Below, one piece after another: positions 46,387 through 57,859 of a stretch of 64,000 nucleotides of DNA. Position numbers and translations under genes: made by a program. The DNA is from Panicum virgatum (taxonomy: Eukaryota > Streptophyta > Magnoliopsida > Poales > Poaceae). The notes under the pieces are model-generated. The model was given only the letters and a program-made list of their open reading frames with translations. It was not told the origin of the DNA and did no database searches. Numbering within the stretch: the first letter of the stretch is position 1; each line of letters begins with the position of its first letter. Location: positions 38,436,464-38,500,463 of the forward strand of contig NC_053139.1 in the NCBI RefSeq assembly GCF_016808335.1. The letters are read 5' to 3'.

Positions 46387-47513
46387 TGTCGGCGTCCTGA
46401 CCCGGCGGTTCGGACCCAACTAGTGATGATGCTGCGTATTCCTCGTCCCAGATGTTGATGCAAGAGGCAACACAGTAACGCACAGGTTTATCCTGGTTCC
46501 TGTCGTGGGGCCGTATGTCCAGCAAAGGGGTGTGCAAGAGCATTGTACTGTCTTGCACCGGGGGTGCCTGTAGTAGGGGGTACAAGCGAGGCGAGAGAGG
46601 GAGGGAAGCTCCCAAGTCTCTGCTAGAGGAGGAGTTGATTGAGGCGAGTGCCAATATCGGGGCTCAGAAGAGCGTTTGGGCTCTGTGAGTAGTGTTGAGT
46701 GTTGTTTTCTACCGGATGGACCGGCCCCCAAGACAAGGCCCGCCTCCTCCTTTTATAGACACAAGGAGGGGCTGTGTACATGCACAGGAGATCGTGGAAG
46801 TCGTCGTCTTCTCCCCGAATTACGGGGACGCAGTGGTCGAGCACTGTGAAAAGTATACTGTGGGGTATGGCGTCTGGCGTGGCAGTCGTCCTGGGCGTTG
46901 TCCTTGGCCTTGCAGAGATCGCGCCGGCGTCCTTGTAGCTCCAGCGGGCGGCGTGGTCGTTGCTGTAGAGGGTACCGTCCTCCAGGCGTGGTGTGGCGAT
47001 GTTCCGAGGGTCCTGCAGGCCAGGGTCTTCTGGTCAAGGCCGGAGCCGCTTCCGAGGGTCATGCCCATGCCGTTCGAGGGCTCCACGGAGGGAAAAGTTT
47101 GAAGGAGGTATGGGGAGGTGGCAGCACAGTGGCTGGAGCAGTGCCGAGCACGTCTTGCACTGCGTCGCAGGTTCCCACAGTATCGCCACAGCGTCCGGAA
47201 TGGCGGAGCAGTGACCGGAGTTGGCGGACGGGACTCCGGTCACAGCCACTGTGGGGAATGGCGGCCTGACGCCGTCTGACCCAGGCGCTGTGGAGGAGTG
47301 GTTGGCATTTAATGCCTCCGTACGGCGGGCGGGTGAGCGGAAGGGCCGTACTGTGTATGTGGGCCACGTATTGGGCTTCTTTGAGTCATTTCCGTTCTTC
47401 CAAATTGAAAGGAGGCTGTAGGCCTTAGTGGGCCCGGTTGCCTAACATGTGTTTGCGTTTTTAGGGTGATTTTAGTCCCCTAATTATGGTGCCCCTAATC
47501 ATGGTACCCGACA
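46387..47513 (-). repeat. LTR 3 of the Tat element
   Basis: 1127 bp, TGTCGGCG...GGTACCCGACA, preceded by GGTAC (46382-46386) and followed by GGTAT (47514-47518). It lacks the CTCGAG-rich block of LTR 1. With its own flanks it has the form of a solo LTR in the CACTA element. Confidence 0.85.
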
Positions 47514-48095
47514 GGTATCAAAGGAGGCCTTAGGCTGGGTTCGAATCCTAGCCATGGCACGCGCACGCCTCTTCCCAGGTTTCATATATTTTGCCCAAAA
47601 ATACTTTGAAACCGGGTGAAATTTTCACCCGGTACCAAAGGTGACCGGTCAAAATACTCGGTGTCCTAGTCGCCCACATTTAGTTCCGTTTTCGTGGTAC
47701 CATGTCCAAAATCAGTACCTAAGGCCAATTTCAACCAGGTTTCGTGGTACCGATAGGCCAATTTCAACCGGCACTTATGACTCTTTCTCTAGTAGTGTTA
47801 GGTGTGCGAGCAATTAGGCAATTGACTAGTGGTTTATCGATTGCGAGTTGTTGTAACGCTCTTCAGCCATTCTGATGCGAACTAGCCTGCTTTCGCCCTG
47901 TGAGCATGTCACGGCTCACGACAAGGGCAACATGCTTGTCGAGTGCCTAATTAGTTTTTGTTTCGTCTAAATTTAATTCTCTGTACAAGTGCCGCAACAT
48001 TCTTTTCGAATGTTAAATTTTGGATCTCAACAAGGCCTAAAGCCCCCAAGTAAAATCTTCGTTAGTGTCTGGTGCCAACTAAAACGGGAGACGAG

Positions 48096-48243
48096 CAGGG
48101 GCGGAGCTGCCCATTGGCATTGGGGTCACAAGACCCCGATAAAATTTTGTAAATCCTATAGAAATCTACTATTTATTACTATTATTGACCCCAATATATA
48201 AACGTGGCGACCCCGGTGACATTTGTGGCCGGCTTCGCCCCTG
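48096..48243. mobile_element. hAT-type MITE, 148 bp
   Basis: Ends CAGGGGCGGAGC and (complement of the right end) CAGGGGCGAAGC, with a perfect 8-base target duplication GAGACGAG at 48088-48095 and 48244-48251. The CAGGG terminus and 8-base duplication are the hAT signature. Confidence 0.88.
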
Positions 48244-48624
48244 GAGACGAGGAGGTGAGAGGAACCGTCTCCCCCTGAAATCATTCGATCACGTGCAATG
48301 CACTAGAGCGCGAACACCTCTCGGAAGTCTCGGCGGGGCCTACCAGTCAGGGGGCGCGCCAAGAGCCTGCCCTTGCTGCGACCTGCGAGGCTGCCAGCGA
48401 ATCCTCGGTTCCCAACGAGCCAATCATTGAGCCGAGCACTGCAGAGTGCAGTCGTCCACCAGAGCAAAGTTCAAATTTTCCCGCTCGTTTTCTTCCCCAG
48501 CAGGCAGCAGCTTGCCTGCGGTCTGCAGCCTCTCTGCCCATCCGTGTCGCGTCGAAGCACCGGAGCCGCGGCGAGCACCGCGAGGGCGAGGCGTGCGCCG
48601 GCGGAGCGCACGATGCGCGCGCGC

Positions 48625-48945
48625 CTCCGGCCTGGTTTGGTTAGTTTTGATGGAAATTTTTTATAATTTTGACCATTAATTAGAGATATTAAATTAATTT
48701 TAAATACAAAACACCTCCACAACTATGGGTACTGTAGCAAAGAAGACTTTGACCGCATGATTGTAGGATGATTAGAACATGCCACTGTAGCATTACTGTA
48801 TCTAATTATATATTAATTAGGCTTATTAGATTCGGCACTATATCCATCTTTAAAAAGATTTTAAAAATAGATTATATTTAGTACTCCATGTATATAAGAT
48901 TTCGTGTCCGCGAAAAATTCACTGCAGAAACCAAACAAGACCGAC
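48625..48945. mobile_element. Tourist-like MITE, second copy
   Basis: AT-rich segment beginning CCTGGTTTGGTTAG and ending CCAAACAAGACCG, an imperfect inverted repeat. It has the CACTGTAGCATTACTGTA and TTAATTAGGCTTATTAGATTC core also seen at 12292-12638. Ends are uncertain by several bases. Confidence 0.55.
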
Positions 48946-49604
48946 GGGAGCAAGGGGACCGGGACGACGTGACAGGCGGTAGGCTTCCCCGCGGGCGGAT
49001 TGGCCGATGCCGCGCGCGGCGCTCGCGCGGCGAGAGGAGGCAGAGCCGCAGAGGGAGGACAGCGCGGGGCGCGGGGTCACGCTGCCGGTGCAGCGACATC
49101 CAACTACCAGGTGATCCCGGGCGCCATGTGGCCCCGCGATACGGCCGCCACCTGGGTATCTGACCAGCCACGAGTCTCGCAAAGCTCGCAACTTGTGGGC
49201 CAACCGTTACCTCGAATTTTAAAACGGAGCGTCCACGCAGCACTGCTGCTCTGTCGAGCCTCGTAAATTCCCCCTCAAAACCCGGCACAAGTTTAAAATT
49301 CGAATTCGCTCGCAGTCGCATCGCATCGGCATCGCACGCCGTCCTCCCCTCGGCTCCACTGACAGGTGGGTCTGGCTGGAGTCCACGCCACCGCGGGGCA
49401 CACCTGCGTCACGCGGGGTTTGACACAGGCCGCGGCAGGATTTGGAAAATTTCTCGTTCCAATTCTGCTCGGTGCACTCGAAGCTGTTGCTGTCGCCATT
49501 TCCCTCTCTTATCTCCGGGGGGGAAGAGGAGGTGAGCTGGGGGATTTTGTTGGTTAGCTAGCGGCCGCTCCGAACCCTAGCTCGCTCCGGCCGCCGGCGG
49601 GGCG

Positions 49605-52600
49605 ATGGCGGCGGCGTTCCGGTCGGGGACGAGGCGGGGGGACGCCTTCGCGGCCCTGGAGGACGCCGGCTCCGCCACGCGCGGGCGGCCAGCTGCGGGC
49701 GGCGGCGGCGGGGGGAACAGAATCCGGCGGTCGAGGAGCCTGAGCCGGTTCCCGCCGCCGCCGTCGCCGACGCCCGAGGACGCCGCGACGCCGTCCTCGC
49801 GGTTCGTCAACAAGGTCAGGGGCGGGCTGCCCCCGGAGATCAGCCTCGACGACCTCGCCGACGAGTTCTTCCGGGCCAGGGCGGAGTCCGAGGACGACGA
49901 CGAGGAGGAGGACGCGGCGGTCGCGCGCGGCCGGCCGAGGTACCCGGCGCCCGCCGAGAAGGGCGGCGGCATCGGCGGCGGCAGGCGGAGCTCCACCGCG
50001 CGGTACGCCAGGGACACGGAGTCGTCGCGGCAGCGCGAGCGCTCCGTGTCGCGGCCGCCGGCCGAGCGGCGAGGCGTAGCGGCCAATGGGGTGCGTGTCG
50101 GCACCGCAGCGAGGCAGCGCTATGCGTCGGTGGACCGGCGGGCTTCGATGGATCGGCATCGGTGGTGCGATTCGGATGTAAGTATATCACCAGAATACTG
50201 CTAGTTTTTCCAGTCTATGTTGATTTTTTTTTAAAAAGTTGTTGAATTTTCATAATGGCATTTAATTTAGGCTTTAGGGGTGAATTCAATTTTAGATTAA
50301 ACTACTGAAGTTGCTTAGGGATAATTGAATCCTATTTTTGTGGGTGCCTGGGAGTTGCATTGCTCTGTTAGGAAAATAGAAATACACATATCTTGTACTG
50401 GCAAAATAGGCAAAACTTTCCATGTCCATTTTGGGACAACTGTGTGAAAGACAGCTAGGCGCTTGTTCACAATAAAATTTCTACCTGCTGTGTTGTGCAA
50501 CTGTTTCTCCCTCAAAGCTCTGGTCATGATCATTAATGTTCAGTACTTGAGTTCTAAAAAAAATTATCATTAATGTTGACAGATAATGTTATATTGTTGA
50601 TATCCTGAAATCAGATTGGAAGGGTAGTGAAATTGGGTAACTGGTGCATTTCAGACTTGATACCAAATTACCAATACAATATCTGATAATGTGCTAACAT
50701 ATACACAACACTGTGTTTCGTTGTCTATTGTTGCACCAGTTGTTTGGTACTTTGGTTGATTATACTCTCTGTTTGATTGTTAGCTTCAATAGCTGATGTT
50801 GTCTAGCATTCCAGTATGAAATTATTCCCTTAAGTTCAAAAGTCAAAACTGTTCGGCTGTGATTATGCTTACCAGTGTGTCAATTATACATCCAGTGTCT
50901 CACATTATTTTTTTCTGTTAGTATTATCAATTATGTTTGGTTACTAAGCTTTTTATGCTTTGCTCTGATCCAGCACTACGCTATTCCTGTTCAATTGCCC
51001 AAAGTTTGTTCCTTTCGGAAACCCAAAAGTACTTATATTTTAAGCTTGTTCCATTTCCGTGTTTGATGGAAATATTTATCACAGTTCTTATATGTACAAT
51101 TTTATTATTTAATCCGGGTTTATGTTTTTTGGGTGCAGAATGATATGGAAGTTTCTCACCGGTATGTTTCTAGGGGGATACATACCAAAAGTAGTAGCGG
51201 CAATAGCCTGCAGAATTCATTCAATAAACCATCTAAAGCAAATCATGCTTTGAAGAGGTCTACAAGTCAAAAGGATTTCTTTCATTCACGAGATAGCAGC
51301 TCAGTGAGTACTTTTTGGCTTCTTTAATTCTTTGAACTGAATTTGAATAAGATATCAAATAACTCCCCCTTTATCAAAAAGTTGTGCTACAGTATCCTAG
51401 TACCAGCTTGTACAATTAACTCTAGTGTTCTATTCATAGATGCTTGATAGAATTAAATCTGTCCTTGTCTTGCTCGTGCATACTAAATTTGGCTGTATGG
51501 TGGGTTTTTGTAGCCTCAACTCAAACTTACGTTCTGTATGATTGAAATTTCAAATGTGCATTATTATCATGACTTCTGCAGAGCCATTCTTCACTTACTG
51601 ATGATGAGTCTAGGAACTCTCATTCTTTCTATATCAGGAATCAGAAGGCAGCCTGTGCAGTTTATGGTCTTGACAAGGTGATTTCACAATCTTCATTCTT
51701 TTTTTATCAAAACTAGATAATGCAAATAGCAAGAGTTTATTGGCTATTGCTTTATATATTGTAATTTGATAGGAGCACCAAATTGGTGATGAGGCTGGAA
51801 ATGTATTGTATGATGTTATGCGGAAAGAACTTAGGCAAGCTGTTGAAGAAATCAGGACTCAGCTTGAAAAGGTATTTTTTACATAGTGAAGCTCTTGATC
51901 GTCTATTCGCCTTTGGTTATCTCCCCTTAGCTTAGATGATTTCTCTAGCTTCTTATGTGTACAAAGTTTTGATCGATGTGATAACATGATGAATATGGCA
52001 ATTGAAGAATGCTGTGTTTCAACCAGCAAATGCAAGGGACTTTTCTTTATGAGAAATATTTCACTGGACGGGTGGAGGTCTTCAATCTTCATTGACCACT
52101 TACCCTATCATAGAAAGCTTACTTGGATAGTGTGCTGCAGATTAAGTCTTTAGTATTGGGGCACTAATGCATCAAGTCTGATTTATATGTACAGAGATAG
52201 GAGTTCAGTAGTTAACAAGCTGAGACATACTGGGAGCAGAGTTCTAAGCTAATGATCCAGTTCCTATCTAGAGAGTAGACACCCTAGAAGAGTTTGCACT
52301 TTACTTGTGTTTCTTTTTTTTATGCTGATATGTCGAAATTAGCACAGATATATGCTTCTGTATGGTATGATCGTGGACAAAATGTTACGTGCCTTCATTT
52401 GGAGTGTTTACTTAATAAATTCCTTGCCATCAGATCGTCTTTCTATTTTTATGAAGAAGTATGATCTTAATTTCTGGAGTACTTATCCTAAAACTGTAAT
52501 TTCACATCATCACTGAAGGATGTGCAGAATACTTCTGCTTCGTCAAAACAACATTGATTTCTAGGTATGTAACAGTTAGGTTGAGTAGAACAGTAGTAAT

Positions 52601-54970
52601 TGTGCATGGTGATCCTGAAGAAGCATCTTTTTTTTTGCATGGTGTGCTCTGGAGCTAGATATCTAGAATCTATTGTTCAATTGACATCATGTCTTCTATT
52701 GAGAGCTTATATCAGCGCATCGGCTGCTTGTTAGGGGAAGAAAATGATTACATTTGGTCATTCCTTGCTACGCGTTCCAGTGTTCGCTAGAATTGTAAAG
52801 CTATGATCCAATAAATCTGATTGCCTTCTCTTTTATTTGCACATTCTCCAGACTGTGACAAAATCTGAACCTTCAGAAAAGGTTTTAAGCAGTGATGGAC
52901 AACCAACACAAGTTATTACTGAGCTCCGAAGGAGCTATACTAATAAATTGGAAGAGGTATGTTTCTATGGAAACAGAATGTTTTTAATCTTTGTATTTAT
53001 TCTGAATCTTTATTCAATATGTATTTTTGCTTCTTCTGTGCATCTTTCAGTCAGAAAAGCGGAAGCAGGAATTGTTAGCTCAATTGGCTGCAGAAGAACA
53101 ACATGGTCATGAGCTCACAAAAATAGTTAGAGAACTGCTACCTACTCCTAAGAAGACTGCAAATCTACAAAGGCAGCCGCGGCACAGAAGAGTAAGCTAT
53201 GCAGCACGGATACGGATACGCGTATCGGTATCGGAAGGATACGGATACGCGGATACGGCAATTTTCTAAAAAACCCGATACGCGGATACGTTTTACTATT
53301 TTCTTTAAATAAATAAATAATGGTGCATATTAAATTTGTGAAAGTAGTAAAGTAGTAAATTACCTTGCAATAGCAATTACTAGCCAAAGCAAAGACCAAA
53401 AGCAAAATTGACCGAAAATAGAAATAGGAGATCGCCTCAGACCTTAGTTAATAGACCAAGCCCAAATAAACCTATATGAGCCTACTCAGAACAACTATAT
53501 AAAAAGAAAACTCTACTCTAAATTTCTCCACACCGTCCGCCGCCCCTTCCCTCCTCCTCCTCCTGCTCCCACCCCCGCCCCTCCCCTCCTGCTCCGGCCG
53601 CCGCGCGGGGCCAGTCCGCTCCGGATTCGGCGGCGGCGCGGCTCCTCTCCCTCTCCCTCGAGTGATGGCGGCGGCTCCTCCCTCTCCTCTCCCTCGAGCT
53701 CGGGCGGATCCGGCGGCGCGCGGCTCCTCTCCCTCTCCCTCGAGCGACGGCGGCGGCGGCTCCTCTCCCTTGAGCTCGAGCTCGGCCGGCGCTCGGGGAG
53801 GCTGGATCCAGCCCCGGCGCGGGCGGATCCGGCGGCGGAGAGGGGCCGCAGCGGTGCGGGGACGCGGTGGCAACGGCGGAGCGAGGCCGCGGCGGTGCGG
53901 GGACGCGGCAGAGCGGGGCCGGCGTGCGTGTGCAGCCATGCGAGGCGTCGCCGCATCGGGACATCGAGGCAGGGGAGCGTTGGCTTCTTGTTGGGCTGGA
54001 CCGTATCCGAACTGGGCCGAGACGTATCCATTCGTGAGTTTCCGGCCCAACTAAACTGGGATACACGGATACGGCGTGGATACGTATCCATGTCGGATAC
54101 ATATCCGATACGGGATACGCATGCCACCTGCCGTATCCGTGTTTCTGAGAGAGTAAGCATACATGGTTGCCTTTTCAATTGTTTCCAGTCATTATTGTAC
54201 ACGTACAAATAAGAAACTTCATGTAAATGTCTTCCAGAGGAGCAATGATAGATCAAAGATGTCAAAACGACTTACTGAAGAGGCTGAGCAATACTTTGAA
54301 GATTTCCTGTCAAACGTTGAAGACACTGACTTTTCATCTTTTGATGGAGAAAGAAGTGACACAAGTTCAACCAAGAAGGATGTGTTACATCATGCTATGA
54401 TAGAAACTCCAGTGGCTCTCCCAAAAGTAGGTTCACCTGCTGAGGCAGATGGCGTTGCCCTTCCCTGGCTGCAATGGGAAACTACCAACGATCTTCAAAC
54501 CTCTCCATACAAAACCAAGGCTCAGGTAATGATGACACCATTGTTCTGTAGAAGTGGTAATCTGATTCTTAAATTATTAAACAATACTTTTAAATGGCAA
54601 GGATGTTTTATGAAATAGGTGAGCTAATATTTCCAATGTTACCTTCTCTCTGATTGCATGCTTAATTGCTCATTTTTAGGGAGAAAGTACAGCGTGCAGC
54701 ACCAGCAGCCAGACTGTGAGCAGCCGTGGGAGCTGGAGCCCTGGAGACTACGCCACCTCAACTACCTCCAAAGACAAAGTAATGGCCGGGTTTGAGGGGG
54801 TTGGGGTTCGTCAAAGCAGCTGCCCTCATCTCGCTGGAACCTCGTCATTTCACATCGACGACTATCTTCACCTGCGGCAGAGCGAGGACCTCCTCTTCGA
54901 GAAGTGGAGGCAGAAGCAAAGAATCGAGTCTGGCGGCCTGTTCCTGTGCAGTAGACCGACGATACTGTAG
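49605..54970 (+). CDS. Conserved plant protein of unknown function, 8 exons, 585 aa
   Basis: Exons: 49605-50177, 51139-51303, 51582-51677, 51773-51871, 52852-52956, 53051-53191, 54238-54525, 54680-54970. Every exon is a multiple of three and all junctions are phase 0 with GT-AG sites. The ATG at 49605 starts MAAAFRSGTRRGDAFAALED. Residues 1-191 are Gly/Arg/Pro/Ser-rich with a conserved-looking patch (RGGLPPEISLDDLADEFFRA). The middle (about 279-393) is helical and coiled-coil-like (VLYDVMRKELRQAVEEIRTQ, EKRKQELLAQLAAEEQ). The 394-489 block has an acidic stretch (LTEEAEQYFEDFLSNVEDTD). The C-terminus ends with a helix (HIDDYLHLRQSEDLLFEKWR) and a short cysteine-bearing tail. No enzyme motif, signal peptide or membrane segment. 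I do not recognise a named family; a structural or cytoskeletal partner role is only a guess. A MULE sits at the exon 6 donor. Confidence 0.88.
53198..54149. mobile_element. Mutator-like element (possible Pack-MULE) at a 5' splice site
   Basis: 952 bp flanked by the 9-base duplication AGAGTAAGC (53189-53197 and 54150-54158), the size made by MULEs. Ends are imperfect inverted repeats sharing CACGGATACGG, and both arms are packed with GGATACG-type repeats. The middle (about 53525-53990) is extremely GC-rich, unlike the AT-rich arms, and has open frames rich in Pro, Arg, Ala and Glu. This is how captured host exon or 5'-UTR DNA looks in Pack-MULEs. The 9-base duplication contains the exon 6 donor (AGA|GTAAGC). 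Confidence 0.75.
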
Positions 54971-55205
54971 ACTATGGCCAATTATTTCTCGGCCTGGTCC
55001 CCTGGCAGGATGAGCGCAGTGTGTCGAATTAGGTAGCTGGTGAGGGGGTAGAGTTAGGTCAATAAATGTGTAGATTTACATTTGGTTACTATTTTAGTTC
55101 ATACTCTCTCAGTTTTGTGAATCAGCAGTGGTTTAACCAGGACTGGATAGTGTTACCTCTGGACTCTGTAAATTTTTCCGTTGCTCCATCGCTATAAAAG
55201 TGAAA

Positions 55206-55258
55206 GTTTTTTTTATATAGTCTATGAAAGTGAAAGTGAAAGTTAAAGTGAAAGCTGG
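55206..55258. repeat. Short GAAAGT tandem run
   Basis: GTGAAAGT-type hexamers repeated about six times between the 3' end of the 585-aa gene and the next MITE. Confidence 0.6.
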
Positions 55259-55437
55259 AGCCGGTGCCCTTCGAGCTCTCGTCCTGGATTTCTGGAGAGA
55301 GCTTTCGACGTGCCAGTAGCTTCATGGGCTGGAACTGTTCTGGGCCTCGTTTCGGCCCACGGTTCCATCCGGAACACGCACCCACATATAATTGTACGGC
55401 TCCAAATAATCAGGAAGAAAAATGCGCCAGGACTCCT

Positions 55438-55724
55438 GGGCTGTGTTTAGATGAGGTGAAAAGGGAGAGAAAAAGTCACATCAGTCACTGTAGCATATTG
55501 TAACACTTTTCGTTTGTTTGTGGTAAATATTGTCCTACCATGACCTAACTAGGCTCAAAAGATTCGTCTCGCAACGTACATCAAAACTATGCAATTAGTT
55601 TTTTTATTTAACTACATTTAGTACTCCATGTATGGGTTATTTACTATATTTAATGTTTCGATGTGATAGGAGATGTGATAGATGTGATGGAAAGTTTGGA
55701 AATTTGGTGGAAACTAAACACACC
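55438..55724. mobile_element. Tourist-like MITE, third copy
   Basis: Left end GGGCTGTGTTTAGAT; right end, complemented, GGGTGTGTTTAGTTTCC. It contains CACTGTAGCATATTGTAACAC and AAAAGATTCGTCTCGCAA, like the other two copies. It lies about 370 bp upstream of the LHCA3 start. Target duplication unclear. Confidence 0.6.
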
Positions 55725-55851
55725 CCTGGAGGGATGGACGAAAAAAATCTTCGTCATGTCTTGGCCAGGAGAAATTGTTTCGGCGACGGCCTCCTGCTGC
55801 CAGCCTGCCACACACAGATACAGGTTCCCTCTGTCGGCTTCATCTGGCCCT

Positions 55852-55859
55852 CCTTATCC
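55852..55859 (-). promoter_or_regulatory. I-box-like light-response motif upstream of LHCA3
   Basis: CCTTATCC, i.e. GGATAAGG on the minus strand, 232 bp before the ATG. The GATAAGG I-box is common in light-regulated photosynthesis promoters. One short motif is weak evidence alone. Confidence 0.4.
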
Positions 55860-56090
55860 CATCGTACCCGCCACACGGCGCGCCGCCAGTGGCCCCGCGG
55901 ATGCGGCCTCATCTCCCCCGGCCACCACCGCGCGCGGTTTAGATTTCCCTGGGGCCCCCTCTCGCCGCGCCGTCACATATTTTTCCGCGCCCCTTCTTGT
56001 GCGCCCCTCTCCTCCTCCCGAACCGCACGCAGACACCACAGACCGCAGGGCACCCCGTGTCGGCAGCGGAGCAGAAGCAGCGAGCGATCC

Positions 56091-57097
56091 ATGGCGGCCC
56101 AGGCTCTCCTCTCCGGGCGGCAGCTGCTCGGCCGCCCCGTGCAGTCGGCCGTCTCCCGGTCCTCGTCGGCCAGGAAGGCGCCCTTCGTCGTCAGGGCCAG
56201 CTCCAGCCCGCCGGCCAAGGTCCCTACTACTAGCTCCGATCCTCGTGCTACCGATCCGTGAACGAATGAATTGTGAATTGAATTGAATTGAATCTTGTTT
56301 CTCTTTGCAGCAAGGCGCCGACCGGCAGCTGTGGTTCGCGTCCAAGCAGTCCCTCTCCTACCTCGATGGCACGTACGTGGCTGGCCCTTCAATGTTCTTC
56401 CGGTTACTCTGTTACTGAATCGATGACGCGCGCGTTCGATCTGAATCTCTGACCTGATCTGAAACTGGATGCTGCGCGCAGGCTGCCCGGCGACTACGGC
56501 TTCGACCCGCTGGGGCTGTCGGACCCGGAGGGCACCGGGGGGTTCATCGAGCCCAAGTGGCTGGCCTACGGCGAGGTGATCAACGGCCGGTTCGCCATGC
56601 TGGGCGCGGCAGGCGCCATCGCCCCGGAGATCTTCGGCAAGCTGGGCATCATCCCGGCGGAGACGGCGCTGCCGTGGTTCAAGACGGGGGTCATCCCGCC
56701 CGCGGGCACCTACAACTACTGGGCCGACTCGTACACGCTCTTCGTCTTCAACATGGCGCTCATGGGCTTCGCCGAGCACCGCCGCCTCCAGGACTGGTAC
56801 AACCCGGGCTCCATGGGCAAGCAGTACTTCCTCGGGCTTGAGAAGTTCCTCGGCGGCTCCGGCGACCCCTCCTACCCGGGGGGCCCGCTCTTCAACCCGC
56901 TCGGGTTCGGCAAGACGGAGAAGGAGATGAAGGAGCTCAAGCTCAAGGAGATCAAGAACGGCAGGCTCGCCATGCTCGCCATCCTCGGATACTTCATCCA
57001 GGGGCTCGTCACCGGCGTCGGCCCCTACCAGAACCTGCTCGACCACCTCGCCGACCCCGTCAACAACAACGTGCTCACCAGCCTCAAGTTCCACTAG
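56091..57097 (+). CDS. LHCA3: Photosystem I light-harvesting chlorophyll a/b protein, type III (Lhca3), complete
   Basis: Exons 56091-56219, 56311-56372 and 56482-57097; 807 nt, 268 residues. GT-AG introns, phases 0 and 2. The start [13 protein letters not shown] opens a Ser/Ala/Arg-rich chloroplast transit peptide of about 35-40 residues. The mature protein has the three-helix LHC fold. Helix B has E95-V-I-N98-G-R100, with N98 at the site that binds Chl 603; Lhca3 and Lhca4 use Asn there where other antenna proteins use His, which gives red-shifted chlorophylls. Helix A has E220-I-K-N223-G-R225. Other marks: [56 protein letters not shown] and the C-terminal [11 protein letters not shown]. 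The protein sits in the thylakoid as part of the LHCI belt of photosystem I. No damage seen. Confidence 0.97.
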
Positions 57098-57570
57098 ATG
57101 CCGCCGCCGCCGCCTGTTGTCGTTGTAGTGGAAGCGAGAGGTGATCGTCGATGTGCTGTTCATATGCTGGCGGGCTGGCTGGCTGATGGAAGAGGTTTGC
57201 ATCGTGCATGATCTATCCATGGCCGGCCTGCTTGCTGCTTGTAACAAATTAGTAAATCCATCCTGTTAATTGAGACCAGAAATTGTATTGCACATGGTAA
57301 ATCAATGTACAATTCCGATCGATTGGGGGTGATGTCATTGTATATGGTCATATGGTGGGCGACGAGCCGACGACGTCCATTTCATCTTACCATCAGTTCA
57401 TGGTTGTCTACCCTCTATAGAACAAAAACAAAAAGATTATGAGCGCAGTGATTCAAGAAGAGCACGATCTTTTCTTGTGAAGATGTTCGAACGACTTTAG
57501 TTTATGGAATATAGAAAATAAAGCAAATATTATGATGTACAAGGGAAGAGATCGATTCCGTCGAAATAAT
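57098..57570 (+). other. 3' UTR and downstream DNA of LHCA3
   Basis: Follows the TAG at 57095-57097. Contains (CCG)n after the stop and a TTGTAACAAATTAGTAAATCC stretch near 57240 that may lie close to the polyadenylation site. No gene seen. Confidence 0.5.
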
Positions 57571-57716
57571 CACTGCGTTCGGCAGCCTGGAGCTGGAGCT
57601 GGAGTGCTGTGAGAGAAAAACACTGTTACCTGGCTGGTGGCTAGAGGCTAGTGCTGGAGTGATGTGAGAGAGAAATACTGTAGGGCTGGAGGCTGGAGCT
57701 GGAGTCGAACACGGTG
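57571..57716. mobile_element. Short MITE with CACTG-GTTCG ends
   Basis: 146 bp from CACTGCGTTCGG to CGAACACGGTG, an inverted repeat with two mismatches in eleven. Two inner GCTGGAGTG-TGTGAGAGA-AATACTG blocks look like an internal duplication. Related to 14444-14540. Confidence 0.6.
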
Positions 57717-57859
57717 AATATGTATAGTTTCTGAGGAATGATTTTAACATGTGGTTTAGATTTTGGAAAGATACGTGTCCACTCGTTTTAGTGCCCTTCT
57801 TCAATGCAAAATTCACAAAAACACAGCCGGTGCGGTGAACGGACCCCACCGTTTTTCAT

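Larger units (their letters stand above)
15749..47797. mobile_element. CACTA (En/Spm-type) transposon, non-autonomous, split by nested retrotransposons
   Basis: Left end CACTAGTAGAAAACAAGTC at 15749; the right end, complemented, reads CACTACTAGAGAAAGAGTC, ending at 47797. TTA flanks both sides (15746-15748 and 47798-47800), the 3-base duplication of this superfamily. Its own DNA is only about 15749-16164 and 47514-47797; everything between came later. It carries subterminal repeats such as TAGTACCGGGT and a GGGTGAAACCTTCACCC hairpin. A direct repeat of about 110 bp (around ATGGCACGCGC...TTCACCCGGTA) lies on both sides of the nested insertion. No transposase is present. Confidence 0.82.
47798..49604. 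other. Host DNA right of the CACTA element; promoter and 5' UTR of the 585-aa gene
   Basis: 47801-48087 continues the host sequence interrupted at 15748, with no gene recognised. A hAT MITE (48096-48243) and a Tourist-like MITE (about 48625-48945) follow. From about 48950 to 49604 the DNA is GC-rich and should be the promoter and leader of the plus-strand gene starting at 49605. No TATA box was firmly seen. Confidence 0.5.

Noticed and set aside
53472..54265. Several long minus-strand frames in the MULE
   Set aside because: Three overlapping frames in the same very GC-rich stretch, all Pro/Arg-rich; no one frame is favoured and there is no start context.
55973..57247. 424-residue open frame antisense to LHCA3
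   Set aside because: It is the mirror of a highly GC3-rich coding exon; such shadows are expected in grass genes and the protein resembles nothing known.
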